NCBI GenBank assembly: GCA_018816735.1
Contig: JAHIVH010000132.1
Coordinates: forward strand, 124,001-188,000
Source of the DNA: Pseudomonadota bacterium
Lineage (GTDB): Bacteria; Desulfobacterota; Desulfobacteria; Desulfobacterales; JAHIVH01
Length of the DNA: 64,000 nt
Direction of reading: 5' to 3'
In this document: piece by piece, positions 43,336-53,398 of the stretch
Numbering within the stretch: position 1 is the stretch's first letter
How the letters are laid out: each line of letters starts with the position of its first letter
Position numbers and translations under genes: made by a program
The notes under the pieces: generated by a model
Told to the model about the DNA's origin: nothing
The model's database searches: none
Seen by the model: only the letters and a program-made list of their open reading frames with translations

Positions 43336-45780
43336 ATGACCTTTACGTTGAATACAAAAATTGATGTCAGTTTTGAGTGGATGAACGCTTTTAATGCATT
43401 GAGCGATATGGCCATGATTCTTGATAGCACTCAAACCATACTTGCCGTAAACTCAGTTATTGAAAAAATGACCGGCATGAAACAGGCGGAACTTGTCGGA
43501 AGCAAATGCCATGATGTGTTTCATTGTTCAGATCATGCACCTGAAACATGCCCTTGTCTGCGTACCCTTGAATCAAAAATCGTTGAAACCGCAGATATCG
43601 AACTGGAAACTTTTGGCGGCATTTTTATGGTTTCCGTTGTGCCTGTTCTGGACCCATCCGGAAATGTTCATCAGTTCATCTATATTGCCAAAGATATCAC
43701 GCGTCGAAAAAAGGATGAGGAAGGACTGAGAAAAAGAAATCGCATTTTATCTGCGATCAGGGAGTGTCATAAAGCCCTTGTTCGCATTAAGGATGAAAAA
43801 AAATTACTTTTTCGATTTTGTGAAATCCTCGTACGTTCCGGAGGATATCGACTGGCATGGATTGGCTTTCCTTTGGATGATGCGGAAAGAACAGTTCAAC
43901 CGGCTGCCTTTTCCGGCATAGAAGAAGGTTATCTTGAAAAGATAACGATCAGCTGGGGTGAAGGTCCGGCAGGTCAGGGGCCAACCGGCAAGGCCATTCG
44001 GAGTGGAAAACCATCTGTATGTCAGGATTTCACAAAAAGTCCGCGATATAAATCCTGGCTTGAACACGCGTCCCAAAGGGGATTTGCGTCGTCAATCGCA
44101 CTCCCCTTAAAAACGGGTAAACAATGCATAGGCGTCCTTAATCTTTATTCTCCTGAAATCAATGGATTTGATGAAAATGAAATCGGTCTTCTTGAAGAGC
44201 TTTCAGAAGATCTCACATTCGGATTAGTGGCCTTTAGAACCGGACAGGCGCATGCTGAAGCATTAAAGGCATTAAAGACATCGGAAACGCAATACCGTAT
44301 GTTGATTGAAACAGCCAATGACGCCATATTTATCGCTGATGCAGAAACCGGGATCATCATCGATGCCAACAGGGCAGCTGGGAAACTGATTGACAGACCA
44401 TTGAATGGCATTATCGGCATGCATCAATCCGAGCTTCACCCGGAAACAGAAAAAGAACGATACCAGGATATTTTCAGAAACCACATTAAAACAGGAAAGA
44501 TCAATACCGAAAACCTCTTTGTGGTTAATCGCAAAGGCCAGCATATTCCCGTTCAAATTAACGCAAATACTTTGGAGATAGAGGGGAAAAAAATAATTCA
44601 GTTCGTTTTCCGGGATATCACCGAATTCAAAAATGTTGAAGAGCAGTTAAGGCAGGCCCAGAAAATGGAAGCCATTGGTACGCTTGCCGGCGGCATCGCC
44701 CATGATTTCAACAATATTCTTTCACCCATTCTGGGATATACCGAGCTTGCCATGCTCGAATTGCCTGAGGACAGCCAGATGGCTTCGGATCTGAAGGAAG
44801 TATTATCAGCCGCAAGACGCGCAAAAAGCCTGGTGCAGCAGATACTGACGTTTAGCCGGAAAGGTCAAGATGAAATTGCAGCATTACAGCTCAATCCGAT
44901 AATTAAGGAATCCGTTCGTTTTTTACGATCATCCATCCCGTCAACAGTTGAATTCAGGCTGGATATAGATCCGGATAGCGGTTATGTTTTTTGCGACCCG
45001 ACGCAGATTCACCAGATAGTGATGAACCTTTGTACCAATGCCTTTCAGGCTATTCCTGAAGAAGGCGGCATGATTGAAATTTCCCTGAAGCCGATGGTCG
45101 TTGATGACGGAATAAAACTGAACCTGAATGCTTTGATGACCGGGAAACACATCCGGCTATCCGTACGGGATTCAGGGCAGGGTATCTCCGATGAAAATAT
45201 GAAACGAATTTTTGATCCTTATTTTACAACAAAGGAAAAAGATAAAGGGACAGGCCTGGGGCTTGCGGTTGTCCATGGCATTGTAGAAAGTTTGAACGGC
45301 CATATCGAAGTGTCAAGCAAATTGGGGAAGGGGACAATCTTCGATGTTTTCCTGCCAACGGTTGAGCCTGATATACTGGAAGACGTGATTCCCTCAGAGC
45401 ATGTTTTGCCAATTGGAACGGAGCGGATACTTTTTGTTGACGATGATGTTCAGGTGTCACGGATTACAACAAGAATGCTTGAAAATTTGGGCTACCATGT
45501 CACATCCATCTCAAGCAGTCCCGAAGCCCTGGCTGTTTTTATCAGAGACCCGGATGCCTTTGACCTGGCCCTTACAGACCAGGCGATGCCACACCTTCCG
45601 GGCACTGAACTCATAAAAAAATTAAAAAAGAATAGGCCTGATATCCCCGTGATTCTCTGCACTGGTTTTAACTCAAAGGTCACACCTGAAAACAAGTCCT
45701 CTTTTGGTATAAATGAAATTCTCATGAAGCCGGTGAACCGGATTGAACTTGCAAGGACAATCCGGAAAGTGCTGGGTTAA
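43336..45780 (+). CDS. Hybrid histidine kinase (PAS-GAF-PAS-HisKA-HATPase-REC)
   Basis: This 814-residue soluble sensor kinase has a PAS domain at about 17-130, with a Cys-rich stretch (CHDVFHCSDHAPETCPC) that could bind a cofactor. A GAF domain lies at about 145-305, a second PAS at 310-430, and the phosphoacceptor His at 456 (GGIAHDFNNILSPIL). HATPase boxes follow, with a C-terminal receiver (LFVDDD, LALTDQAMP, CTGF, KPVN). No membrane helix was found. It may phosphorylate the receiver proteins encoded further right, but no specific pairing is seen. ATG 43336 is preferred to the TTG at 43297. Confidence 0.93.
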   Translation: MTFTLNTKIDVSFEWMNAFNALSDMAMILDSTQTILAVNSVIEKMTGMKQAELVGSKCHDVFHCSDHAPETCPCLRTLESKIVETADIELETFGGIFMVSVVPVLDPSGNVHQFIYIAKDITRRKKDEEGLRKRNRILSAIRECHKALVRIKDEKKLLFRFCEILVRSGGYRLAWIGFPLDDAERTVQPAAFSGIEEGYLEKITISWGEGPAGQGPTGKAIRSGKPSVCQDFTKSPRYKSWLEHASQRGFASSIALPLKTGKQCIGVLNLYSPEINGFDENEIGLLEELSEDLTFGLVAFRTGQAHAEALKALKTSETQYRMLIETANDAIFIADAETGIIIDANRAAGKLIDRPLNGIIGMHQSELHPETEKERYQDIFRNHIKTGKINTENLFVVNRKGQHIPVQINANTLEIEGKKIIQFVFRDITEFKNVEEQLRQAQKMEAIGTLAGGIAHDFNNILSPILGYTELAMLELPEDSQMASDLKEVLSAARRAKSLVQQILTFSRKGQDEIAALQLNPIIKESVRFLRSSIPSTVEFRLDIDPDSGYVFCDPTQIHQIVMNLCTNAFQAIPEEGGMIEISLKPMVVDDGIKLNLNALMTGKHIRLSVRDSGQGISDENMKRIFDPYFTTKEKDKGTGLGLAVVHGIVESLNGHIEVSSKLGKGTIFDVFLPTVEPDILEDVIPSEHVLPIGTERILFVDDDVQVSRITTRMLENLGYHVTSISSSPEALAVFIRDPDAFDLALTDQAMPHLPGTELIKKLKKNRPDIPVILCTGFNSKVTPENKSSFGINEILMKPVNRIELARTIRKVLG

Positions 45781-45790
45781 TTTTAACCCA
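45773..45790 (+). terminator. Palindrome overlapping the hybrid-kinase stop codon
   Basis: TGGGTTAA and TTAACCCA form an 8-bp stem with a two-base spacer and include the stop codon. The T content afterwards is modest, so it is a weak terminator candidate. Confidence 0.35.
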
Positions 45791-45921
45791 ACTTTATGAT
45801 TTGTCGTATGAGGTTCGGCGTTTTTTATCTCAATCAGGTCACCGGGATGGCTACTGTTATAATTGATTTCAATCGATCTTGACGCATCTGATATCCTGTG
45901 TAAGTATAACATTCATATGTG

Positions 45922-46803
45922 ATGAAAGAGCTCATTCACCGATTTAACGGCGGGAAAATCGAGATACCTGTGCTGCCCCACATTGTTCAGGAAATACGGG
46001 ATTTATTGGATAGCTCCCAGCCTTCCATTGAAGATCTGGCCATCATTATTGAAAAAGACGCCGTTATGAGCACCAAATTGATATCTGTCGCGAACGCTCC
46101 TTTATTTATGGGATCAGATAAAGTGACCAATGTGAATGGGGCATTGCTCAGACTGGGGATGGAGGAAACCCAAAGCATTGTATCCGCAATCGTCAACAAA
46201 AACCTTTATCAATCGGACAATAAATGCTCCCAGGAATTACTGACAAAGCTCTGGCTGCATTCATTTGCATGCGCTGTGTGCGGCAAATTGATCGCCAGAG
46301 AACTGGGGGCTGGCAATCTGGAAAATATTTTTTTAATGGGAATCATTCACGATATTGGTAAAGTACTGCTGATCCAGGCCATTGAAACCATTTCCCCGGC
46401 CGAGGCATTTGAAAGCATCGGTGTCCAAATTGCCATTCATCAGATTCATACCGTGTTTGGGGCTGTGCTGATCAAAAAATGGGGATTTTCTGAAGAATTT
46501 GTCAATATTGTTGAAAATCATCACTGGAATGATTTTCCCAAAGAGACGGCAAAGGAACTTCTTATGATCCAGCTGGCAGATGTGCTCTCCTATAAGATCG
46601 GGTATGGTTTTTATGATATGGATCGTATCAGCATGCAAAGTATGGATGAGGAAGAAGAAGAAGAAGACAAGGTGATTGAGGATAAGGGGTCAGATATTGA
46701 AAACCTCGAATCATTTAAAAAACTTGGCATTGATATCGATACGCTGGTCCGGATCGGAGAGGATGCCAAGGATATCATCAAAGATACCGCAAATGTGTTT
46801 TAG
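45922..46803 (+). CDS. HDOD-domain signalling protein
   Basis: The 293-residue protein carries an HDOD domain (about 15-215) with an intact HD-type motif (IIHDIGKVLL) and an upstream conserved LPHIV...KLISVANAPLF. HDOD proteins interact with two-component and c-di-GMP signalling; no catalytic function is established. A C-terminal acidic run (EEEEEEDK) follows. The start is either GTG 45919 or ATG 45922; no good ribosome site is visible. It is 118 bases after the hybrid kinase. Confidence 0.85.
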   Translation: MKELIHRFNGGKIEIPVLPHIVQEIRDLLDSSQPSIEDLAIIIEKDAVMSTKLISVANAPLFMGSDKVTNVNGALLRLGMEETQSIVSAIVNKNLYQSDNKCSQELLTKLWLHSFACAVCGKLIARELGAGNLENIFLMGIIHDIGKVLLIQAIETISPAEAFESIGVQIAIHQIHTVFGAVLIKKWGFSEEFVNIVENHHWNDFPKETAKELLMIQLADVLSYKIGYGFYDMDRISMQSMDEEEEEEDKVIEDKGSDIENLESFKKLGIDIDTLVRIGEDAKDIIKDTANVF

Positions 46804-46872
46804 CACACAGATGGCGATGTATTGGAATGATAGAGAGATGCTGAGATTCATCAAAATCGGTAATATCCATGA

Positions 46873-49308
46873 CTAGTATGACAGGATTTTCAATTCAGGC
46901 TCCGATGCTTTTTTGTCACCGGCTTCGATTCGATTGGTTTCCATAATCCGACACCGCGACGCAGATTCCCTTAACGTCAAGGATGAATGGATCGCTTCAA
47001 TTCGGGTGCCGGCCATAATTTTTTTGGCAACTCTCAACTCAGGCAGGGGATTATCTTTTTCAGTGAATTCGACGAGTCTTTTTTTTTCATCTGACAGGGA
47101 CGCAGTGAGTGTCTCAAAATGATTGACAAGCTCTTTCTTCCTTGTAATTTCCGTGTCAATGGCATCCTGACGTTCAAAACCACGATTGATTTCCGCCTCC
47201 TCCTGTTTTGTCTGATTTTGAAGCTGCTTGATGGCGTGGGTATATCTTTGCAATGCAACGGTATTTCCTGACGCCCGCAGATCAGGTATCTTTTTTTCGA
47301 AATTTTCCAGCTCCGCCTGACACCTGTCCTGAACAAGGGAGTGTTTGGCTATGACCTCATGAAGTTTATGATATTCTGTTTCCAGAGTGGAAATGTCATT
47401 TTTCAGTTTTGCACTGTCATTCATATTTTTATTCAGCCTGGCGTCAATATCGGCAACAAGAGAATTGATATATGCGTCCACACCAACCGAAATGGTGGAA
47501 GGTGATGATACCTCCGTCCCGATGATTCCGGCAGATACCCCCAGTTTGGCTGAAATATCAGAAGACATGATGATACCGGTTTCATTGATGCATGCCCCGC
47601 TTAAGCGTATTGTTGAATCAATGATTTCTTTTTGGACAATGAGATCTCCAAATGCATCAATTTTTGAACGATTCACATATCTGGCATGGACTGACCCCAT
47701 CACCTGAATGAGCGAGGCATCCACGATTCCCGAGGTGACATTGAGATCTCCGGTAAGTTCGATTTTTCCAGCACCCTCAACCTGGTCTGCTGCAAGCGAT
47801 GCGCCTTTGACACTGAACCCCTGCCTGATGGTCCCCTCTACATAGATATTGCCATCAAACTGGATGTTGCCTGTTTCATAACAGACATCTCCCTTGATTC
47901 TCAATTCCGGATATACAGAAACATTTCCCATAGCATCGAGGTAGGGCTGTCCATCGATATCCGCATAGATTCTAAGACCGTCTGCCGATGTCCGCGTTCC
48001 TGTGCCAGCCCCGAACGAAAGATCCCTGGGTTCACTGACATGGACAATCTCTCCTGATACATCAAGGCCGGTCATGCCATAAACAGGCGGTTTTTTTTCG
48101 GCAAGAAGCATGTCTTTCCCCACAAAGGGTGTCTCTCCCCGTTCTCTGAAATCGATGCTTCCGTCTGATTTTAATTTTCCGGCCATGAGAAAATCAACCG
48201 GAAAGTGATAGGTGATTTCAGCGTCACGGGAATGTTTGGGTTTCTGACCCTCTGCGATGATAAATTTTTCCGCATCCGGGGTGGTTTGAGAGATCCAGAA
48301 TTCAATTAAATGATCATTCTTGATCCCCGAGTTTATACCCTTCTGACGCAGAAACTCTTTGATTTGATCTACATCCAATCCTTGGGGATCACGTACTCTG
48401 GTCCTCACAAACGCACTTGTCTTATCTTCAGAAAAAGTCAATTCCAGATAATCTTCAAGCCTGATTGGCTTTGATGCTTCTGATTTTTCCGGGGCTGTAA
48501 GAGTGTTATTGTCTATTTTTGAAAAAAAAATGGAAAGTAATTGTTTTATCTCCTCCCTGTATTCATTTTTTGGAGAATGGTTCAGCCAGACATCCTCATA
48601 GGGTATGGTTTGAATGTTTATTGAATAGTCTGAGGATGCCAGTTCAAGCATTTCCTGAATCTGGTCCTTCATTTGAACGAATTTGCTGTAAAACATGTTG
48701 GGAGAGACGAGGGGCTTTTTAGCTATCACATCGTCAAGGCAGATGGTTTTGTCCTTTATAAGACTTGTTTTCGATTGAAGAATACGGATTTTCTGGTTTC
48801 TGCTTTTTATCTGGGCAAGATGATCCGCCTCTTTTTGTTTAAGTGTGTTCGCCAGTTTGAACATTTGACTGTTCTGGCTTTCAGTGACACTTTTCAGGTT
48901 TTTCAGTTTGCGGATAGCCTGGAACTGTTTGATGCCCTGGTCAACCTGATCAATAAATTCGTTATCTTTAAATGGTACGGATATGCAGAATTGGATACCG
49001 GCTTCATTGATCGAACTTATCATCGAATAGATATCGGACGCATCAGCAATAAGCATTCTTGGCGTATCCGGAAAACACTTTCGCGCTTTTTGAAGAATTT
49101 CATCCCCTTTTTTTTCGGGCATTCTGTAACTTGAAATGATTAACGAGAACGAAAGGGTCTCCGGATTTTCGATTTCAGAAATGGCGTCAGCAGAAGAATT
49201 CAGGCAACACACATCATAGCCGTCTGATTCCAGTAGCGATTGCATCCGGTTTCTTAATCCGTTCCGGTGATCAACGATGAGGATCTTGTGTTTTTGGTTT
49301 TTGTCCAT
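46873..49308 (-). CDS. Receiver-like/FapA (DUF342) protein with degenerate pseudo-receiver
   Basis: This 811-residue protein has an N-terminal receiver fold (1-120), a coiled-coil linker (125-190), a FapA/DUF342 beta-helix (about 380-600) and a long C-terminal coiled coil (615-720) before a conserved tail. The receiver is inactive by sequence. The position of the phosphoacceptor Asp is Ser (IISSYRMP, Ser 60) and the conserved Thr is Ala (LIADAS, Ala 88). The conserved Lys is Val (SVPFKDN, Val 111), and only one acidic residue remains (VDH, Asp 13/His 14). Its neighbour upstream keeps all of them. It is 13 bases downstream of that paralogue and almost certainly cotranscribed. A phosphorylation-independent scaffold role is inferred. 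Confidence 0.85.
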   Translation of the reverse strand: MDKNQKHKILIVDHRNGLRNRMQSLLESDGYDVCCLNSSADAISEIENPETLSFSLIISSYRMPEKKGDEILQKARKCFPDTPRMLIADASDIYSMISSINEAGIQFCISVPFKDNEFIDQVDQGIKQFQAIRKLKNLKSVTESQNSQMFKLANTLKQKEADHLAQIKSRNQKIRILQSKTSLIKDKTICLDDVIAKKPLVSPNMFYSKFVQMKDQIQEMLELASSDYSINIQTIPYEDVWLNHSPKNEYREEIKQLLSIFFSKIDNNTLTAPEKSEASKPIRLEDYLELTFSEDKTSAFVRTRVRDPQGLDVDQIKEFLRQKGINSGIKNDHLIEFWISQTTPDAEKFIIAEGQKPKHSRDAEITYHFPVDFLMAGKLKSDGSIDFRERGETPFVGKDMLLAEKKPPVYGMTGLDVSGEIVHVSEPRDLSFGAGTGTRTSADGLRIYADIDGQPYLDAMGNVSVYPELRIKGDVCYETGNIQFDGNIYVEGTIRQGFSVKGASLAADQVEGAGKIELTGDLNVTSGIVDASLIQVMGSVHARYVNRSKIDAFGDLIVQKEIIDSTIRLSGACINETGIIMSSDISAKLGVSAGIIGTEVSSPSTISVGVDAYINSLVADIDARLNKNMNDSAKLKNDISTLETEYHKLHEVIAKHSLVQDRCQAELENFEKKIPDLRASGNTVALQRYTHAIKQLQNQTKQEEAEINRGFERQDAIDTEITRKKELVNHFETLTASLSDEKKRLVEFTEKDNPLPELRVAKKIMAGTRIEAIHSSLTLRESASRCRIMETNRIEAGDKKASEPELKILSY

Positions 49309-49321
49309 TACTCAAGTCGTA

Positions 49322-52210
49322 TTACACATTCTGAAGCACAATTTGTTTCGGATTATCCGGGTCATTGGTGTCGATTTCAGAGAATTTTGACATGCCAAGA
49401 TCTGTATCAACAATCAATGAGGCCATTGTTCCTTCGATTCTCGTACCTGAGAAAATTTTCTTGTTCACTTTAAGCACCGGAACCGGGTCTTCTTTGGTCA
49501 GCAGTTCTACCAATGTCTCCTTCTCTTTTTTTATTTCAGAAAGGTTTGTATTGCATTCCTTGATTTTCTCATCGCAGGCGTCTATCTTGTTTAAAAATTT
49601 ATCCTGTTCTTCAAAAATACCCTTTATTCTTTCATCAGCAAGGGTCAAATTCTTTTCAAGTTCCTTAAGTTCATTGACAAGCTTCAGCTTTTCTTCCTTA
49701 TTGTCCTTTGCCTCGCCTATTTTTTTTTCAGTGAAATCGATTTTTTTTGTTATTTTCTCCTGGGCGAATGTCTGGTTTGCAACTTCCACATGCAAACGGT
49801 TGTTCTCTTCATCATAGGTCATTTTTTCCCTGATTGCCTGATCCAGTTCTGACTGGATTCTTTCCATCTGGATATCATACGTTTCGGTTACCCACCGGAT
49901 ATGATCATCAGAGCCCGCTTTAACCGTGGAATAGGTTGCTTTTTCCGTTCCGATCTGCTTGACGCTCAGTCCTTTTCTGGCTGCGACAACGGAAGAGGTG
50001 ATCCGGCCGGTTTCATTGTTAAATTCACCACTGATGGCAATATGGGATTCCATGATTTCACGGGTTACCATCATATTGCGATACCCATAAATTTTTGAAT
50101 TATTTACAAACCGGCACTGAACACTGCCCTGGGTTTCTACGTCTGAATTAATGATGCCGTTTGATACATTCAGGTTTCCGGTAATCCTGATGATCCCGCC
50201 GTCTATTTCATTGACTGTCAATTCTTCGCATTTGACGGTAAATCCGTGCTTCACTGCACCATACACAATCACATTTCCTTTATAGTCGATATTTCCGGTC
50301 CTGAAATCCACATCCCCCTTGACAGTGAATTGCTCAAGGACCGACACGGTACCTTTCAGATCTACGACGGGTTGGCCCTGAATCGTCGCAAATAATTTAA
50401 ATCCGTCCTCCGATAAAGCCACACCATCGCCGAACAACAGAGCTGCATCTTCCACACCGCCTACGGGCAGTGTTTCACCAAAAATATCTTTACCGGGTTT
50501 GGGATTCTCCATGGGCTTTTTTTCAGCAACCAAATCGCCTTTTTTGACAAAGGGAGAATCTCCTGTTGAATGAAAATCAATGGAGCCATCTTCTGCGATC
50601 ACTCCCCCGGTTTCATGCGTAGTGTTAAAATGGTATACAATCTCTGCAGGTTTACCCACACGTGCCGGTACGCCTTTGGCGACGATAAATTGTTCTACCG
50701 GATCCTTGCAGTGTTCAATGAATTTTCTGATGGCCGCATCATCCACAATGCCGAATTTGATGCCCCGTTTTTTGATCAGCTTTTTGACGGGTTCAATATC
50801 AGTTGTGCCATGTAAATTGACAGGCACTCTCACAAACGCTTCCAGTTTGTTATCTGAAACCACCAGGTCAACAGCCGCACCGAATTCTGAAGAGAATGCG
50901 GAAGACTGATCGACGCGGCTTTTTTTGTCACCGGTTCTGCCCAGTTCCGCCATGACTTCATCACGGAGTTCCGGGGCAATGACATCCGATTCAATCAGGA
51001 GATCTCCCAAAAGGACCGTAACGCCGCTGTCTTCAAAATTGTTAAGCTGTTTTCGGAAAGCCCTGTCCACATCTTTTTTGGTTGCGATTTCACGTTTTAT
51101 AAGGTGGTTTGCAAATTCACGGTCCAGCAATCGGGTTTCAATCAGGGCCAATTTGGCAAAAATACGGCTTAAATCCTTTCTTTCGATAAATCCTTTTGAG
51201 ATCATCACTTTATCAATGGTAAGGCCTGTGGGTTGTTCTGCTTCCTTTTCCGCCAGCTCTTCTCCAGCCTTTTCAAGTTCCCCTTTGGTGATATACCCAT
51301 CGTTAAAAGCCAGGGTCCCAAAATCCGGGATTTCTTTATAATCATCGATGACCACGCCTGTGCTGGGTTCTGAACCAATGCCACAAATATCGGATTCCAC
51401 AGCCTGGACCACATTTTCAATAATCAGGTCAATAATTTCAAATGTTTCGTCATCCAGTTCGGCAGCATCATGATGGCTGCCAGTTTGATCTGACTGAAAA
51501 GGGACCTTATTGTTCTGTGAAATTGTTTTCATCATTGAGACAATTTCATTCTTTGACATGGCAAAAGCTGCGGCCAGGTTATTTTTGTTAATCGTAATGG
51601 TTCGTGATAAAAGTTCGTCAAGACCTAAAAATGCTTCCTTGAATTCAGCCTCATGTTTTGCTTTTTCCACTTCCTGTCTCAGAAGGTCTGCCTCCTCTTT
51701 TTTTTTGGCAATATTATCTTGAAATGCCTCATCGTTTTTCTTCTGTCCTGCTGCAAGTTCAAACAGTTTTGCATTCTGTTTTTTGGTCACGTTAAAGAGG
51801 CGCTTCCTTTCCTGGAATTGTTTGTAATGTTCAAGCTCATTTACGATGGTCAGCAAAAGGTCGTCATTGTTCCAGGGTTTGGGAATATACTGATGTATGG
51901 CCCCTTTATTGATCGCCTCGACAATTGCCTCCAGTTTCGAAAGACCGGTGATGAGCATTCGTCTTGATTCAGGGCTCAGCAAAATGCTTCTTTCCAGGAA
52001 TTCGCTTCCTCCCATGCCGGGCATGCGATAATCTGAAATGATCAGAAAAAATTTATCCTGGGCGCTTTCCAGTAATTTGATTCCCTGCTCCCCGCTCAAG
52101 GCGGAAATGATTTTGGAAAACCCTTTTCGCTTTAACACGCGCCGCATGCTTTTTACGGTTGATTCGTCATCGTCTACCACCAGAATGCCATAATCATCCA
52201 TTTCAGCCAT
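49322..52210 (-). CDS. Receiver-FapA (DUF342) protein
   Basis: The 962-residue protein has an intact receiver (1-120; acidic pair at 13/14, phosphoacceptor Asp 60, Thr 88, Lys 111). The linker contains KKQNAKLFEL. A helical region (about 260-410) holds MshEN/type II secretion-like segments (TIDKVMISKGFIERKDL, TVLLGDLLIES). The FapA/DUF342 beta-helix is at 540-770 and a long coiled coil follows (about 800-905). It is 1 base downstream of the receiver protein at 52212 and heads into the pseudo-receiver paralogue. The AAGGAG for its start lies inside the previous gene's end. Confidence 0.9.
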   Translation of the reverse strand: MAEMDDYGILVVDDDESTVKSMRRVLKRKGFSKIISALSGEQGIKLLESAQDKFFLIISDYRMPGMGGSEFLERSILLSPESRRMLITGLSKLEAIVEAINKGAIHQYIPKPWNNDDLLLTIVNELEHYKQFQERKRLFNVTKKQNAKLFELAAGQKKNDEAFQDNIAKKKEEADLLRQEVEKAKHEAEFKEAFLGLDELLSRTITINKNNLAAAFAMSKNEIVSMMKTISQNNKVPFQSDQTGSHHDAAELDDETFEIIDLIIENVVQAVESDICGIGSEPSTGVVIDDYKEIPDFGTLAFNDGYITKGELEKAGEELAEKEAEQPTGLTIDKVMISKGFIERKDLSRIFAKLALIETRLLDREFANHLIKREIATKKDVDRAFRKQLNNFEDSGVTVLLGDLLIESDVIAPELRDEVMAELGRTGDKKSRVDQSSAFSSEFGAAVDLVVSDNKLEAFVRVPVNLHGTTDIEPVKKLIKKRGIKFGIVDDAAIRKFIEHCKDPVEQFIVAKGVPARVGKPAEIVYHFNTTHETGGVIAEDGSIDFHSTGDSPFVKKGDLVAEKKPMENPKPGKDIFGETLPVGGVEDAALLFGDGVALSEDGFKLFATIQGQPVVDLKGTVSVLEQFTVKGDVDFRTGNIDYKGNVIVYGAVKHGFTVKCEELTVNEIDGGIIRITGNLNVSNGIINSDVETQGSVQCRFVNNSKIYGYRNMMVTREIMESHIAISGEFNNETGRITSSVVAARKGLSVKQIGTEKATYSTVKAGSDDHIRWVTETYDIQMERIQSELDQAIREKMTYDEENNRLHVEVANQTFAQEKITKKIDFTEKKIGEAKDNKEEKLKLVNELKELEKNLTLADERIKGIFEEQDKFLNKIDACDEKIKECNTNLSEIKKEKETLVELLTKEDPVPVLKVNKKIFSGTRIEGTMASLIVDTDLGMSKFSEIDTNDPDNPKQIVLQNV

Positions 52211-52211
52211 T

Positions 52212-52937
52212 TTATTCTCCTTTCAGGCCTGCCGGCATTTCAAACCCATTTCGAACGGCAATCTCCTGAAACTGTTCAAACAGTTCACTGATCAATGCCG
52301 CATACAGAGAATTCAGGCTATCCGTGTTCAACATCTTTTTATTTTTGAGGGCAGCTTCTATTTCTTTCACATAATCCCTGTTTACAAATCCCTGATCCAG
52401 CTTTTTATTTAACAATTCAATTTCCTGGTCGAGTTTTGTAATTGTTTTTTTATGGGTATCCGTGCTTTCCTTGAGTTTGGTATTCAGGGCATACAGCTTT
52501 GCATTCTGCTCTTTGGCAAGCCTGAAAAGCTTTTGATTCTCCATGATCATTTCATGCTGCTCCAACCCGTATTTCACGGCCTCAATAAAATCAGTGTTGT
52601 CCCACGGCTTTGCAATATATCTGTGAATGGAGCCCTTGTTGACCGCATCTGTAACTGCATCCACATCTGCATAGCCGGTAATGAGAAAACGGATGGTATC
52701 CGGCGACACTTCTTTGGCTTTTTCCAGGAATTCCGATCCTTTCATTCCCGGCATCCGCTGATCGGAAAGTATCAGGGAAAATGGCGCAGTCGCACTTTTC
52801 AGTCTTTTGAGTCCGGCATCCCCGGATTCCATATAAACATATTTGACGTCTATGCTTCTCAAGAGCCTTCCTATCGACTTTCCGATTTGTTCTTCATCGT
52901 CGACGATCAGCACGGTGTGGTCAAATTTCTCTGGCAT
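52212..52937 (-). CDS. Receiver-coiled-coil response regulator
   Basis: The 241-residue protein has an intact receiver (phosphoacceptor Asp 59, Thr 87, Lys 110) and a helical tail (115-210) with an NxKLFRLAKEQNAKLYAL linker and then a short C-terminal helix. No DNA-binding or enzymatic domain is present, so it may act as a scaffold or phosphorelay partner. CAGGAGG before the ATG is a strong ribosome site. It is the first gene of the REC-FapA operon. Confidence 0.92.
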   Translation of the reverse strand: MPEKFDHTVLIVDDEEQIGKSIGRLLRSIDVKYVYMESGDAGLKRLKSATAPFSLILSDQRMPGMKGSEFLEKAKEVSPDTIRFLITGYADVDAVTDAVNKGSIHRYIAKPWDNTDFIEAVKYGLEQHEMIMENQKLFRLAKEQNAKLYALNTKLKESTDTHKKTITKLDQEIELLNKKLDQGFVNRDYVKEIEAALKNKKMLNTDSLNSLYAALISELFEQFQEIAVRNGFEMPAGLKGE

Positions 52938-53398
52938 CTGTCCTCCTGCTCGCTTTATGGATAGCCATTTATGTTTTTTGGAATATGATTGTTATCAACG
53001 CTATGTGATTATGTGTCTCGTCGATACACTTGCTTACATAAAAGATAAAAATGGAAAAGTTACTATATAAAAACCGGTTCATCAATTGCCTCAAATCTAC
53101 TCTGTTCCATACGGTTTTTCAAGGTGTTTTTTTTATATACGGATACCCTGGACGATAATTGGGCAGGGAGACGTTTTGCGGTGTCTGTGAGGATACTGCA
53201 TCTGGATGCAAATGGGGAATTTGCAATTAATTAAAACTATTTATTGAAATAAATGATCGTTTGCATTATAAATTAAACAAATCTTCGTCATGAGGCAGAA
53301 ACTCACACCGTGGTCATTTCACACGATACCTCAAAAAATAATAATACGCTTTATTTTGTTGGATTTATAAAACCAAAAGACTTTTTTTCCGTAAGCTT
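52938..53398. other. Divergent intergenic region with promoter for the HTH-SLOG gene
   Basis: This 461-base A/T-rich region separates the minus-strand REC-FapA operon from the plus-strand signalling genes. It contains the candidate promoter at 53244-53272 and the Shine-Dalgarno of the minus-strand regulator at its left end. No other gene was recognised. Confidence 0.45.
53244..53272 (+). promoter_or_regulatory. Candidate sigma-70 promoter for the HTH-SLOG gene
   Basis: TTGAAA (53244-53249) and TATAAA (53267-53272) are separated by exactly 17 bases, close to the sigma-70 optimum. Transcription would start about 120 bases before the coding start at 53399. Confidence 0.5.

Noticed and set aside
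52452..52964. A 170-residue plus-strand ORF
   Set aside because: It is antisense to the receiver protein at 52212, which has a strong Shine-Dalgarno.
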